DNA of 64,000 bases from Clostridiales bacterium (GCA_017428545.1 JAFRQR010000009.1:28237-92236); one strand, 5' to 3'; counted from the first letter of the stretch, positions 1-8,815 are shown. Program-made: numbers and translations. Notes: generated from the letters alone by a model not told the origin.

Positions 1-210
1 GCGAAGTTCGGCGATACATTCATCTCCGATCGTATTTTTCGGCAGCACCGTCAGAAACTCACAGGGCATGTTGAAATTCGATAGCGAAACCGCGACGTTT
101 GCTTCACCGCCTCCGAAAGTTGCCTCGAATTCCGGACTTTGGAAAAAGCGCTCGTTTCCTTTTGTCTTTAATCTCAGCATGATCTCGCCGAGCGTCAGTA
201 TTTTCTTCAT
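1..210 (-). CDS. kdgK: 2-dehydro-3-deoxygluconokinase (KDG kinase), N-terminal part
   Basis: PfkB/ribokinase-family sugar kinase that would phosphorylate KDG to KDPG with ATP. Only the first 70 codons lie in the window; the rest runs off the left edge. The N-terminus reads MKKILTLGEIMLRL and is followed by the substrate-side motif FGGGEANVAVSLS (about residues 31-43), both typical of KDG kinases. The ATG has a ribosome site just upstream and lies 12 bases after the eda stop, so the two form an operon. Position after eda and near uxaC, uxuA and uxuB supports the KDG substrate over fructose or ribose. The PfkB family is sure; the exact substrate is inferred. Confidence 0.85.
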   Translation of the reverse strand, partial: MKKILTLGEIMLRLKTKGNERFFQSPEFEATFGGGEANVAVSLSNFNMPCEFLTVLPKNTIGDECIAELR

Positions 211-222
211 GGATATGCCTCC

Positions 223-867
223 TTACTGCTTTGCACAAAGGATCTTTTCCTTTGCGCTTTTACAGAGTTCCGTGATCTTTTCAAAGTTATGCTCACGGAT
301 GTCTTTTGCCGTCGCGACAAAACTTCCGCCCACGGCTACGATGCTTTTCTGCGATGCAAAATCTGTGATGTTTTCGAGATTTACGCCACCTGTCGGAAGG
401 AAACGCATGTCACGGAAAACTCCCGATAATGCTTTGATCGCTTTGATCCCGCCGAAAAGATCCGCGGGGAAATATTTAATTACGGATAATCCCAGAGATC
501 TTGCCGCCATGATCTCCGTCGGAGTCACGCAGCCGGGAACAACCGCGATGTTTTTTTCGTTACAATGTTTCACTACTTCTTCGGAAAAACCGGGAGATAC
601 GATAAACTCTGCTCCCGCATCAACAGCTCTCAGAAGCTGTTCTTTATCGAGTATGGTTCCCGCACCGACGATCATGTCGGGAACTTCATTCTTTACCTTG
701 GCGATCGCCTCCGCCGCACATGCCGTGCGGAAAGTGATCTCCATCATATCAATGCCGCCCGAAAGAAGTGCTTTTGCAGTCGGAACGGCGTCGTTGACAT
801 CATCGATCACGATGACCGGAACGATACCTGTTTCTTCGATTCTTTTCATGATGCTGCTCTGATCCAT
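223..867 (-). CDS. eda: KDPG / 4-hydroxy-2-oxoglutarate aldolase
   Basis: Class I aldolase of 214 residues that cleaves KDPG to pyruvate and glyceraldehyde-3-phosphate, the last step of the uronate pathway. The Schiff-base lysine is K131 in IKYFPA; E43 and R47 in EITFRT and the phosphate-binding GAGT near residue 70 match the family. The chosen ATG has GGAGG seven bases upstream; a start 15 codons earlier would lack a ribosome site. It is first in an operon with kdgK and divergent from uxaC. The extended -10 upstream carries the CTAG motif shared with the uxu promoters, so induction by uronate is likely. Confidence 0.93.
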   Translation of the reverse strand: MDQSSIMKRIEETGIVPVIVIDDVNDAVPTAKALLSGGIDMMEITFRTACAAEAIAKVKNEVPDMIVGAGTILDKEQLLRAVDAGAEFIVSPGFSEEVVKHCNEKNIAVVPGCVTPTEIMAARSLGLSVIKYFPADLFGGIKAIKALSGVFRDMRFLPTGGVNLENITDFASQKSIVAVGGSFVATAKDIREHNFEKITELCKSAKEKILCAKQ

Positions 868-902
868 ATGAGCGCCTCCGGATATGTGTTTTAACATCTG
901 AC

Positions 903-913
903 ATTCTAGCATA
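903..913 (-). promoter_or_regulatory. eda-kdgK extended -10 promoter overlapping a CTAG operator
   Basis: On the minus strand the sequence TATGCTAGAAT contains an extended -10 (TGC-TAGAAT, -10 hexamer at 903-908) about 35 bases before the eda ATG. The same bases contain TATGCTAG (906-913), the motif also found at the uxuA, Lpl-importer, acetylesterase and gntR promoters. No good -35 is visible, in line with an extended -10. Confidence 0.5.
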
Positions 914-939
914 TTTATATAAAGAATACTATTCTTGCC

Positions 940-979
940 ACGTATTTTTCTGTTCTCTTACGTATCTTTCTGTTATGAT
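940..979 (+). promoter_or_regulatory. uxaC promoter with two 15-bp direct repeats
   Basis: ACGTATTTTTCTGTT (940-954) and ACGTATCTTTCTGTT (960-974) are 14/15 identical and exactly 20 bp apart. The second copy runs into an extended -10, TGT-TATGAT (971-979). There is no recognisable -35, so the repeats look like a binding site for an activator on one face of the helix. No CTAGT motif lies on the uxaC side, but the eda operator is only 30-60 bp away. Confidence 0.5.
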
Positions 980-1027
980 GTTAGATAAGGAAGTTTATTA
1001 ATAGGGGATATTATTTAGGAGGCGGAT

Positions 1028-2440
1028 ATGGCTAATTTGATCAACAACCAGTTTATGCTCAAGTCTTCAACGGCTGAGCGTCTTTATTTCGACTATGCGA
1101 AGAAATGTCCCATCATTGACTATCACTGTCATCTGGATGCGAAGGACATCGCAGATGATATCTCTTTTGAGAATCTCACCCGGCTCTGGCTCGCCGGTGA
1201 TCATTATAAGTGGAGACTGATGCGTTCCGCAGGTATCGACGAAGAATTCATCACAGGCGATGCCGACGACTATGAGAAGTTTCTTGCCTGGGCAAGCGTG
1301 ATCGAGCGCGCCATTGGTAATCCGATGTACCACTGGTCCAGCCTCGAGCTTTACCGCTACTTTGATATCAAGGAACCTCTCGGATTGAATAATGCCGATC
1401 AGATCTGGCAAACCGTAAACGAGAAGCTCCAAAGCGGACTTTTTTCCGCGCGGCAGATGATCGACAGATCCAATGTCGAGCTTTTATGCACAACCGATGA
1501 CCCGATCGATGATCTTTCCGCTCACAAAAGGATCGCCGATGATTTCTCCGTTCAGACAGTCGTACTTCCGACTTTCCGTCCGGACCGTGTCATGGATATT
1601 GAGAAGACCGGATTCTATGAATATCTTTCCGCACTGGCTCATCCGGGCAAAACGCCGGAAAGCTGGATCGACCTGAAGGTCCTTCTGAGCCAGCGTCTGG
1701 ATTACTTCGCCGAGGCCGGCTGCCGTCTTGCGGACCATGCCATGGAAAGATTCGTATTTGTCCCGACAACAGACAGCGAAGCCGAGCAGGTCTTCCATAA
1801 GAAGATGGCTGATCCGGAGATTCAGCTCACCGAGCATGAGATCGTCGTTTTCAAGAGCGCACTCCTTCTGTTCTTCGCCACTGAATATCACGCGCGCGGA
1901 TGGACGATGCAGCTGCACTTCGGATGCAGAAGAGATAATAATGCGTCTAAGTTCTTCACGCTCGGACCGAACACCGGTTATGACACGATCGCCGGCGACA
2001 GCAATTTCGTCGCTCCTTTGGCAGACTACTTGAGCCTTCTCGATTCACATGATTCTCTTCCGAGAACGATCCTTTACAGTCTGAATCCGAATGACGACCC
2101 GATCATCGACACATTGATCGGATGCTTCCAGAGCGGCGGCAAGTCCATGTGGATCCAGCACGGTGCCGCATGGTGGTTCAACGATAACGAACGCGGTATC
2201 AGAAACCATCTGCGTTCCCTTGCTTCGCAGAGTTATCTTCCGGGATTTATCGGAATGCTCACAGACTCCAGAAGTTTTCTGTCCTATACCCGTCACGAAT
2301 ATTTCCGAAGGATCCTCTGCGATTACTTAGGAGAACTCGTCGAGCGCGGCGAATTCATCAAGGACATGGACCTTGTCGGATCCATCGTACAGGATATCTG
2401 CTATAACAACGCAAGAAGCATCTTCATTACCGAAGAGTAA
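1028..2440 (+). CDS. uxaC: Glucuronate isomerase
   Basis: Converts D-glucuronate to D-fructuronate (and galacturonate to tagaturonate), the first intracellular step of the pathway. The 470 residues match UxaC length. The amidohydrolase-like metal site starts with HCH (H33, H35) in DYHCHLD; other family stretches are PTFRPDR, QLHFGCRRDNN and the C-terminal ICYNNAR. The ATG follows AGGAGGCGGAT. It is transcribed alone, divergent from eda-kdgK, with a strong terminator 30 bases after the stop. No tagaturonate reductase or altronate dehydratase gene is in view, while uxuA and uxuB are, so the glucuronate branch is the likely job. Confidence 0.96.
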   Translation: MANLINNQFMLKSSTAERLYFDYAKKCPIIDYHCHLDAKDIADDISFENLTRLWLAGDHYKWRLMRSAGIDEEFITGDADDYEKFLAWASVIERAIGNPMYHWSSLELYRYFDIKEPLGLNNADQIWQTVNEKLQSGLFSARQMIDRSNVELLCTTDDPIDDLSAHKRIADDFSVQTVVLPTFRPDRVMDIEKTGFYEYLSALAHPGKTPESWIDLKVLLSQRLDYFAEAGCRLADHAMERFVFVPTTDSEAEQVFHKKMADPEIQLTEHEIVVFKSALLLFFATEYHARGWTMQLHFGCRRDNNASKFFTLGPNTGYDTIAGDSNFVAPLADYLSLLDSHDSLPRTILYSLNPNDDPIIDTLIGCFQSGGKSMWIQHGAAWWFNDNERGIRNHLRSLASQSYLPGFIGMLTDSRSFLSYTRHEYFRRILCDYLGELVERGEFIKDMDLVGSIVQDICYNNARSIFITEE

Positions 2441-2469
2441 TCATTAGCTTCGGGAAAAACGAATAAGAC

Positions 2470-2523
2470 AAAAAAAAGAACTGTTCGCGTGGAACCCGGT
2501 TCCAAGCAAGCAGTTCTTTTTTT
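2470..2523 (+). terminator. Terminator after uxaC (probably bidirectional)
   Basis: AAAAAAAGAACTG (about 2471-2483) pairs with CAGTTCTTTTTTT (2511-2523), and a smaller GGAAC/GTTCC hairpin sits in the loop. The T-run follows on the plus strand and the matching A-run gives a T-run on the other strand. Confidence 0.8.
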
Positions 2524-2604
2524 GAAAAAATGAAAAAGACGATCCAGGATAATGTGGGAGAACATTATCTAACGGATTTCGAAAATGAATAAACCCCCGC
2601 CTGA

Positions 2605-2796
2605 TTACGGAATCGCATTGAGAACATCGCTGATCGCCTCATTGTGTTCAGAAATGCTCTCTGTGGCGGATTGTGCCTTGTTAAGGTATACAGAAACCGT
2701 GAACCAGATAACCACGGCAATAATCATGATGATAGCGATAACGAGCACCATTTCAACCAATGTAAAACCCTTTTTTGTTTTATGTAATTTTACCAT
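2605..2796 (-). CDS. Type IV prepilin-like small protein
   Basis: A 63-residue protein with a class III signal: a short basic leader MVKLHKTKK, then G^FTLVEMVLVIAIIMI. The +5 glutamate and the long hydrophobic helix are those of type IV pilins and pseudopilins. Only about 25 residues follow the helix, so it is far shorter than a pilin and lacks the usual beta domain. The start has GGAGG eight bases upstream. No prepilin peptidase, assembly ATPase or PilC homologue is in the window, so the gene is an orphan here. It could be a minor pseudopilin or a truncated pilin; the prepilin N-terminus is certain. Confidence 0.75.
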   Translation of the reverse strand: MVKLHKTKKGFTLVEMVLVIAIIMIIAVVIWFTVSVYLNKAQSATESISEHNEAISDVLNAIP

Positions 2797-3013
2797 TCCC
2801 CTGTCCTCCAATTCGAAGTGTGGTTATTTACATTTCGTTCATATTTATGACACAATTATACTCTGCGTTTTAAGGTAATGCAATGGTTTTTTCTTGAAAT
2901 TTCCGCTTTTTTCAGTGTTTTTTGCACTTTTTTGTCCTAATTGCCAGTGGAAATTTCATTTTTCCTCTTTCAGACAGTCTTTTTCAGTTTCAAATCCGAA
3001 TGGATGATCCGAA

Positions 3014-3044
3014 TAAAAAAGGGCCGCCGGTGATCCGGCAGCCC
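3014..3044 (-). terminator. Terminator of the Lpl-type ABC operon
   Basis: On the minus strand GGGCTGCCGG-ATCA-CCGGCGGCCC is followed by TTTTTTATT. It lies about 40 bases beyond the stop of the solute-binding protein gene. Confidence 0.9.
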
Positions 3045-3080
3045 TCTTCGGTGGTAGGCTGATCGTAATGAGATCAAGTC

Positions 3081-4844
3081 TTATTTGGAAGCTTTGTAGA
3101 TTTCGTTATAACGATCAACAAGTTCCTGACATCTCTTCTCTTCGCAGACTTTGACGAATTCGTCCCAGTCTTTCTCGACATCCTTCTGTCCTGTGACGAA
3201 GGAGAGTGTCCATGTGTTGACTTCGTCGATAAGAGGAGTAATGATCAGCGTGAGCTCTTCATTCTCATCTTCAGTCGGAGCGACCGGCGGAGCCGGGTTC
3301 TGTACATCACGGTTAGCGATGTTAGCGTCTACAAAGTGCTTAACTGCAGGGATGTAGTTATCTGTCATTTCTGCTACGGAGTGACCATACCAGAAGTTAC
3401 CGCCTGCATAACCCCACTTCTTACGGATATCGATATCATCTTCGCTCTTGGCACCGATACCCAGACCGCCGCAGCAGTAACCCGGGAGAAGTTCCTTAGA
3501 ACCATCGGCATTTACTTTGAAGGTCTCGCCTTCTACGCCCCACTTATAAAGTGTATAAGCTTCCGGAGAATAGAACAGCCAGTCAACGAATCGGAGCATC
3601 TTGATGAAACCATCTTCGCCAAGCTCATCGAGAGCCTTCTGGGAGATCATGACACCATTCTCGAGACGGACATCACCGGCTGTGGAATAGTTGTAAAGCT
3701 TACTTCTCGGCGGGATCGTAGCATACAGTTCATAGTTACCTTCACCAAGGATCTCTTTGCACTTGGACTCGTATGTAGCGTACTGGGACTGGTTAACACT
3801 CATGATGACAGTCTTGCCGTTATAGAACTGGTTTGTAGCTGTATCATCATCCTGAGTAAATGTACCCGGATCCAGGATTCCTTCGTTTACAAAGCGTGCA
3901 GCCATTGTAAGGAACTCTTTGTATTCGTCAGTTGTCGGGCTGAAGTACCATTCATCCTTGACTTCGTCATATCTCAGACCGTTTCCGATCGCCCAACCGG
4001 CGTTAACATTATAAGTAATACCCATAACCTTCAGAAGGTTACCGCCGCTGTTCTGACCGCTCTGGTTTCCGCACCACAGATCGGACCAGATGTAGTCTGT
4101 CTCTTTGCACATACCCTGCTCAACCATGTAAGCCTTAACAGTCTTCAGTGCTTCAAGAAGATCTTCCCATGTCCATGTAGCTTCCATTCCCGCTACATCA
4201 ACACCAGCCGCCTTGAAAATATCCTGACGGATAACGAAGGTGTAGTTCAGGAGACACTGCTCAAGCATACCCGGAAGACGATAGTACTTACCGTTGCTCT
4301 TTGTAATTGTACGGACATCCGGACCCATGTTGTATGTGTTGTAGAAATCACAGTAGTTCGGCATGTTCTCAACACTTACATAATCAGAGATCGGTACGAT
4401 AGCTCCGCCATCTACAAAAGCACTCTCGTCGTAAATCTTCGGAATGATGTACGCAGACTCACCGGCACTGATGTTCAGTGTGATATTCTTCATGTAGTCA
4501 CTCGAGTCATACGAGATCAGATCAAGGTGTACATTGGTCAGTTCCTCGATCTTCTTGAAGATACCTTCACTCTGCCATTCCGGCTGCATAGCATACCAGT
4601 TAGCGTCACTGAAGAACATACTGTAGGTGACCGGCTCATCAGAATGGAAAGTTGTTCCCAGGCCATACTGATAGTCCAGCTTTTCCTCTGGTGCAGTCTC
4701 ACTCTCTGACGTGCTCTGGGACTCGATCTTGTCCGGTGCAAGCGTCATTTCCTTGGACTCAGTTGTTTCTTTTTTCTCGGAACAACCTGCCGCTGCAAGC
4801 AACATAGAAGCTGCAAGCGAAAGACTTAAAATTCTTCTTTTCAT
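3081..4844 (-). CDS. Extracellular solute-binding lipoprotein (LplA/YtcQ type)
   Basis: A 587-residue substrate-binding lipoprotein of an ABC importer. It has a basic start MKRRIL, a hydrophobic stretch and a lipobox ending AAAGC about residue 21, followed by an acidic, Ser/Thr-rich linker. The body has the two-lobe pattern of large family-1 binding proteins such as B. subtilis LplA and YtcQ, which serve oligo-uronide uptake. The ATG has GAGGAGG six bases upstream. It is the last gene of an operon with the two permeases; the ATPase is missing, as usual for this class, which shares an MsmX-type ATPase encoded elsewhere. A uronide ligand is inferred from the surrounding uxa/uxu genes. Confidence 0.88.
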   Translation of the reverse strand: MKRRILSLSLAASMLLAAAGCSEKKETTESKEMTLAPDKIESQSTSESETAPEEKLDYQYGLGTTFHSDEPVTYSMFFSDANWYAMQPEWQSEGIFKKIEELTNVHLDLISYDSSDYMKNITLNISAGESAYIIPKIYDESAFVDGGAIVPISDYVSVENMPNYCDFYNTYNMGPDVRTITKSNGKYYRLPGMLEQCLLNYTFVIRQDIFKAAGVDVAGMEATWTWEDLLEALKTVKAYMVEQGMCKETDYIWSDLWCGNQSGQNSGGNLLKVMGITYNVNAGWAIGNGLRYDEVKDEWYFSPTTDEYKEFLTMAARFVNEGILDPGTFTQDDDTATNQFYNGKTVIMSVNQSQYATYESKCKEILGEGNYELYATIPPRSKLYNYSTAGDVRLENGVMISQKALDELGEDGFIKMLRFVDWLFYSPEAYTLYKWGVEGETFKVNADGSKELLPGYCCGGLGIGAKSEDDIDIRKKWGYAGGNFWYGHSVAEMTDNYIPAVKHFVDANIANRDVQNPAPPVAPTEDENEELTLIITPLIDEVNTWTLSFVTGQKDVEKDWDEFVKVCEEKRCQELVDRYNEIYKASK

Positions 4845-4931
4845 TGTTTTCCTCCTCAAATCTTATTTCAGATTATTTCTGCTCCGCGCCCGCCGCTCCG
4901 ACCCGGCACACACGGGAACATACAAAACGGT

Positions 4932-5786
4932 TTACTCCTTTACGCCGCCGAGCATCATGCCCTGCACGTAATACTTCTGGATGAACGGATACACACAAAT
5001 GATCGGAAGTGCCGTGAGCACCATGGAACAGGAGCGGATATTCGTTGCCACCTGTTGAGCATCCTGATCGGTCTGTGTTGCTCCGCGGATGATATTCTGC
5101 AGATAATAGGCCACCGGCCATTTTTCTTTGCGGAGATACAGGAAAGCCTGAAACCAGTTATTCCAGTACATGACCGCATAGAACAGCGTCATCGTCGCAA
5201 TGATCGGTTTGGATAACGGAAGAACGACTCGCAGGAAAACACCGAACTTATTCAGTCCGTCGAGCTCTCCGGCCTCTTCAAGATCTTTCGGCGTACTTGC
5301 AAAGAAAGACTTCATCAAAAGAACATAGTAGGTGCTGATCATCATCGGAAGGATGAACGCCGCCATGGTATTGTTCAGTCCGAGCTTAACGACAAGGATG
5401 TAGTTCGGGATCATGCCGCCGCCGAAATACATTGTGAAGATAACGAACGGTGTCAGAAACTTTGCGGGCTTGAATTCCTTTTTCGAAAGCGGATAGGCCA
5501 GCATCGAAGAAAAGGCAAGGGAAAGTGTCGTTCCCACCAATGTATAGATAACCGTGTTCTTATAGAACTTAAGGAAATCTCCCTGTGTAATTACAACCTT
5601 ATATGTATTCAGATTAAATCCTCTCGGGATCAATCCGACTTTACCTTCCAGGATCGCACTTTCCGACGAGAGCGACTGTGCCACCAGATAGAGAAACGGG
5701 AACAATGTCGCTGCCGAGATCAATATCATGATGATCGTATTCACGACCAGAAAGATCTTATAACCTTTGTTTTCTTTGACCTTCAT
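4932..5786 (-). CDS. Carbohydrate ABC transporter permease (LplC/YtcP type)
   Basis: A 284-residue inner-membrane permease with six predicted helices. The EAA cytoplasmic loop that docks the ATPase is visible as EEAGELDGLNKFGVFLRVVLP (about residues 173-193). The C-terminus MMLGGVKE is typical of LplC/YtcP-type proteins. The start follows AAGGAGG. It sits 14 bases behind the first permease gene and 87 bases before the binding protein, consistent with one transcript. The family is clear; substrate by context only. Confidence 0.9.
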   Translation of the reverse strand: MKVKENKGYKIFLVVNTIIMILISAATLFPFLYLVAQSLSSESAILEGKVGLIPRGFNLNTYKVVITQGDFLKFYKNTVIYTLVGTTLSLAFSSMLAYPLSKKEFKPAKFLTPFVIFTMYFGGGMIPNYILVVKLGLNNTMAAFILPMMISTYYVLLMKSFFASTPKDLEEAGELDGLNKFGVFLRVVLPLSKPIIATMTLFYAVMYWNNWFQAFLYLRKEKWPVAYYLQNIIRGATQTDQDAQQVATNIRSCSMVLTALPIICVYPFIQKYYVQGMMLGGVKE

Positions 5787-5800
5787 GAGTTACGTCCTCC

Positions 5801-6754
5801 TTAGAACAGACTGCTGTCTGTCAGTTTTCTCGATGCAAAGTTGGCTGTTGTAAGAAGTATCAGATTGATCAATCCTTCAAAAAGACCTACCGCCGTTGCA
5901 TAACTATAGTTTCCGGATCCTAAACCCATTCGGTATACATATGTGGAAATAATATCCGCTGTTGAGTATGTCATCGGATTATAAAGCAGGAATACTTTTT
6001 CAAAAGCACCACCCGATCCGACAAGTCCGCCGATATCCAGGATAAGAAGTGTGGTGATCGTCGGCATGATCGACGGAAGCGTGATATGCCATACGCGCTG
6101 GAAATGACCCGCACCGTCAACCGCGGCAGCCTCATATAGAGACGGGTTGATATTCGACATCGCAGCAAGATAGAGGATCGTTCCCCAACCAAGACTCTGC
6201 CAGATACCGGAGACCGTAAAGATCGGAACGAAGTATTTTGCGATCGATAGGAACTGGATCGGTGTTCTCCCTGTAGAAACGATCAGGTTATTGATCGGGC
6301 CTGTTGTTCCCAGCATCTCTTTTACGACACCGCAAACGATAACCATCGAAATGAAGTGCGGAAGGTAAGATACTGTCTGGACGAATTTTTTCCAGTGAAG
6401 ATTTCTGATCTCATTGATCAAAAGAGCAAAAATCAGTGTCAGCGGGAAACGGAACAGCAGATATGTGAAATTCAGAGTCAGCGTATTTCTGAAAGCTCTC
6501 CAGAAAGACTTATCTCCGATAAACTGCTTAAAGTATCTCAGCCCGCTGAATTTCGAACCGAAAATGCTTCCGCCGGCCTTATATTTTCTAAAAGCAATGA
6601 TATTTCCGAACATCGGCATATATCTGAAAACAACATAGTAAATGATTGGGATAAGAAGCATCACATAGAACTGCCAGTACTTAAAAACATGGCGCGAAGC
6701 TCTCTTTTTCTTCTTTGCCGGTACCCATTCTTCTTTTGAAGTATTTGTGCTCAT
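5801..6754 (-). CDS. ABC transporter permease (LplB/YteP type)
   Basis: A 317-residue permease and first gene of the importer operon. A basic cytoplasmic N-terminus (PAKKKKRASRHVFK) precedes six predicted membrane helices. The EAA-like loop YEAAAVDGAGHFQRVWHITLP (about residues 209-229) is clear. The ATG with AAAGGAG upstream was chosen; an upstream in-frame start would lack a ribosome site. The promoter carries two copies of the CTAGT motif. Works with the LplC-type permease and the lipoprotein downstream. Confidence 0.9.
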   Translation of the reverse strand: MSTNTSKEEWVPAKKKKRASRHVFKYWQFYVMLLIPIIYYVVFRYMPMFGNIIAFRKYKAGGSIFGSKFSGLRYFKQFIGDKSFWRAFRNTLTLNFTYLLFRFPLTLIFALLINEIRNLHWKKFVQTVSYLPHFISMVIVCGVVKEMLGTTGPINNLIVSTGRTPIQFLSIAKYFVPIFTVSGIWQSLGWGTILYLAAMSNINPSLYEAAAVDGAGHFQRVWHITLPSIMPTITTLLILDIGGLVGSGGAFEKVFLLYNPMTYSTADIISTYVYRMGLGSGNYSYATAVGLFEGLINLILLTTANFASRKLTDSSLF

Positions 6755-6898
6755 AACCCCACTCCTTTGATCATCCAGCATAGCGTGGAAGCCGGACAGA
6801 GGGGAGACAGGTATCAGGAGGTTATCGCATTACCCTGTCGGTCAGATTTTAGAGACAATGGACCGATCGGACTACCTGGGTTCTGTCTGCTTCCACAC

Positions 6899-6952
6899 TT
6901 GTATGCTAGTTGTCTACAGCGACAGAATACCACCATGCTAGTAACATGTCAA
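6899..6952 (-). promoter_or_regulatory. Promoter and two CTAGT operators of the Lpl importer operon
   Basis: On the minus strand TTGACA (6947-6952), a 17-bp spacer and TATTCT (6924-6929) form a near-consensus promoter. CATGCTAGTAACATG (6934-6948) covers the spacer and the -35 edge, and TTGTATGCTAGTTG (6899-6912) lies just downstream of the -10. Two repressor sites bracketing the promoter predict tight control. The rest of 6755-7033 shows nothing else I recognise. Confidence 0.75.
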
Positions 6953-7033
6953 CGATGAATTTGATAATTTCAAATCAGATTTTGGGAAAAATGCATAAAT
7001 ACAGCCTATGAAAAGCCGTTTCGAAAATACGCG

Positions 7034-7070
7034 AAAAGCACCTTCGTTTCTGCATTACGAAGGTGCTTTT
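7034..7070. terminator. Bidirectional terminator made of an inverted AAAAGCACC pair
   Basis: AAAAGCACCTTCGT (7034-7047) and ACGAAGGTGCTTTT (7057-7070) form a perfect 14-bp stem with a 9-base loop. It lies 40 bases after the acetylesterase stop. Each arm carries one copy of the over-represented 8-mer GTGCTTTT described in the findings. Confidence 0.8.
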
Positions 7071-7109
7071 GTTTCTTGCGCGAATCGTTATACGTGAATT
7101 TTCCGAAAA

Positions 7110-8639
7110 TCAGTAAAAGAGTTTCTTCCCCGCCTCATAAAGACGTGCGCCCAGTTCGCTCTTTCTCTGTGGGTGAAGCTCCAGCGGCGTCGACAGATCC
7201 TTGGCCGAAACGACGAGGCAATCCGGAACATCTTTCTCCGCCTGCTTCTGCTGCTCCTGGATCCGTGTCCAGCCGGCAGGTGTTTCTCCCGTAACCGGGT
7301 CGGTATAGTCCGCCATTTCCACGCAGACGACCGGAAGGTCCTGATCGAAGTATTTTCTCCAGCTTCGGATCATTTTACTGAACTTCTCCGCATATCTTTC
7401 CGGTTCTTCGGCATTTGCTTCACCCTGATACCACAGAGCTCCGCGGAAAGTATAATCTTTCAGCGGTCGGACGGAAGTCTTATATAAAGCGGTCGGGATC
7501 TCCTGACCCATGTAAAAATGCGGGACCTCGGCGTCTGCTATTTTTCCGGCGGCCATTTTCCAAGTCCCGAAGAGCTCTACGACTTCGTCACCCGAGCGCA
7601 CATAGTATGGATGTTCTGCGACAAATCCGCCGTCACCGGTCTCGATGATGAGTCTTACGGTGATCCTGTTCTTTCCTTTACGGAGGATCGATCCGTCGAA
7701 GGGATATTTTCTCGGCGGATAGCGGTACTCGGTCTTTCCGACGAGGGTGCCGTTGATAAATGTCTGATCGGCATCGATCAGATCACCAAGGTAAAGGAAA
7801 GAGTCCCCGACAGGTTCTTTTTCCAAGGTGAAGTCCTTATAAAACCAGACGATCCCGTTAACTCCCTCGCCGTTCTTTTTCAGGAGCATCCCGGGCACGG
7901 TGAAATCCCGGGCATCCTCCGGAATTTCATCGATCCTCTTTTCATCCTCGTCAGATGAGAGGGCACCGCGCCATCCGGCAATACTTCTGTCGCGATCCTT
8001 GATATAATCCTTCAGCTTATCCTTTCCCATGAAAGGCGCCATCTTCTCTTCGTAATCACCGAAATCCGAAAGCAGTTCTCTAGGCATCCAGGACTCGATC
8101 GTCGATCCGCCCTGTGCCGCAAGGATGAGACCGATCGGGATCTTGATGTCATCATAAAGTCTTCTTGCAAAGTAAAAACCCGCCGCGCTCATCTCCCCGA
8201 TCTTTTCGGGTGTTGCGTCAGTCCAGGCATTATCGGCAAGGTCTGCGATCTCATTTTCTTCCATATTGAACTGCGGAGTCACACGGTACTGGCGGATCAG
8301 AGGATAGTTCGAATTCGCCACTTCTTCATTTGAAACATCCAGAGTTCTCGAAACCGGGAGTTCCATATTCGACTGTCCGGCCAGATAGAAGACATCACCG
8401 AAGCAGACATCCGAAATGACAACTTCCGAGCTCCCTTTTACCGTGAGCGTCAGTCCTGTCGCCGCCTCATGCGGCGCAAGGCCGATCAGGAATTTACCGT
8501 CTTTGACCTCTGAAGTATATTTCTTATCTTCCAGATATGCTTCTACGATCTTTGCTTGATCGTCTTTTCCCCAGACAAAGACTTCCTTTTGCCTTTGCAG
8601 GATCATCCCGTTTCCGAAAACAGCCGCTAATTTCAGCAT
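7110..8639 (-). CDS. Sialate O-acetylesterase-type carbohydrate esterase (SGNH)
   Basis: A 509-residue SGNH-fold esterase that removes acetyl groups from sugars; the family includes sialate 9-O-acetylesterases and xylan acetylesterases. The nucleophile motif is GQSNMELPVS near residue 93, and a second block reads LWYQGEANAE (about 400). The catalytic histidine is probably in LELHPQRK near the C-terminus. A jelly-roll-like insert with the pattern GDLIDADQTFINGTLVG lies at about 283-300. No signal peptide is seen, so it acts in the cytoplasm on imported material. AAGGA lies upstream of the ATG. With uronate genes around it, acetylated glucuronoxylan fragments are a more likely substrate than sialic acid. 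Confidence 0.85.
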   Translation of the reverse strand: MLKLAAVFGNGMILQRQKEVFVWGKDDQAKIVEAYLEDKKYTSEVKDGKFLIGLAPHEAATGLTLTVKGSSEVVISDVCFGDVFYLAGQSNMELPVSRTLDVSNEEVANSNYPLIRQYRVTPQFNMEENEIADLADNAWTDATPEKIGEMSAAGFYFARRLYDDIKIPIGLILAAQGGSTIESWMPRELLSDFGDYEEKMAPFMGKDKLKDYIKDRDRSIAGWRGALSSDEDEKRIDEIPEDARDFTVPGMLLKKNGEGVNGIVWFYKDFTLEKEPVGDSFLYLGDLIDADQTFINGTLVGKTEYRYPPRKYPFDGSILRKGKNRITVRLIIETGDGGFVAEHPYYVRSGDEVVELFGTWKMAAGKIADAEVPHFYMGQEIPTALYKTSVRPLKDYTFRGALWYQGEANAEEPERYAEKFSKMIRSWRKYFDQDLPVVCVEMADYTDPVTGETPAGWTRIQEQQKQAEKDVPDCLVVSAKDLSTPLELHPQRKSELGARLYEAGKKLFY

Positions 8640-8692
8640 TTTTCTATCCTTATTTCCTTCCCGAAGAAATGATTTCTTTCATTTATGTTTAT

Positions 8693-8740
8693 AAGATAGC
8701 ACACTGCGTTGTTCTTTTCCATTGCTTTAACACTAGCATG
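8693..8740 (-). promoter_or_regulatory. Acetylesterase promoter with CTAGT operator
   Basis: On the minus strand an extended -10 TGC-TATCTT (8693-8701) has a weak -35 TGGAAA (8716-8721). ACTAGCATG (8732-8740; CATGCTAGT on the minus strand) lies just upstream and matches the other uronate promoters. It also lies 85 bp before the divergent DUF624 gene, so one operator may serve both. Confidence 0.55.
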
Positions 8741-8759
8741 GAAGATATCGGTTTTACTC

Positions 8760-8788
8760 TTGTTTTTTCCGGTTTTACCATCTAATAT
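8760..8788 (+). promoter_or_regulatory. Probable promoter of the DUF624 operon
   Basis: TTGTTT (8760-8765), a 17-bp spacer and TAATAT (8783-8788) lie 28 bases before the DUF624 ATG. The -35 is poor, so this is a moderate call. Confidence 0.45.
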
Positions 8789-8815
8789 ATTGAGGAAAAG
8801 GAGATTCCCGAACCT

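Noticed and set aside
3336..4709. 457-codon open frame on the plus strand
   Set aside because: Antisense to the solute-binding lipoprotein gene; Cys- and Val-rich with no family pattern.
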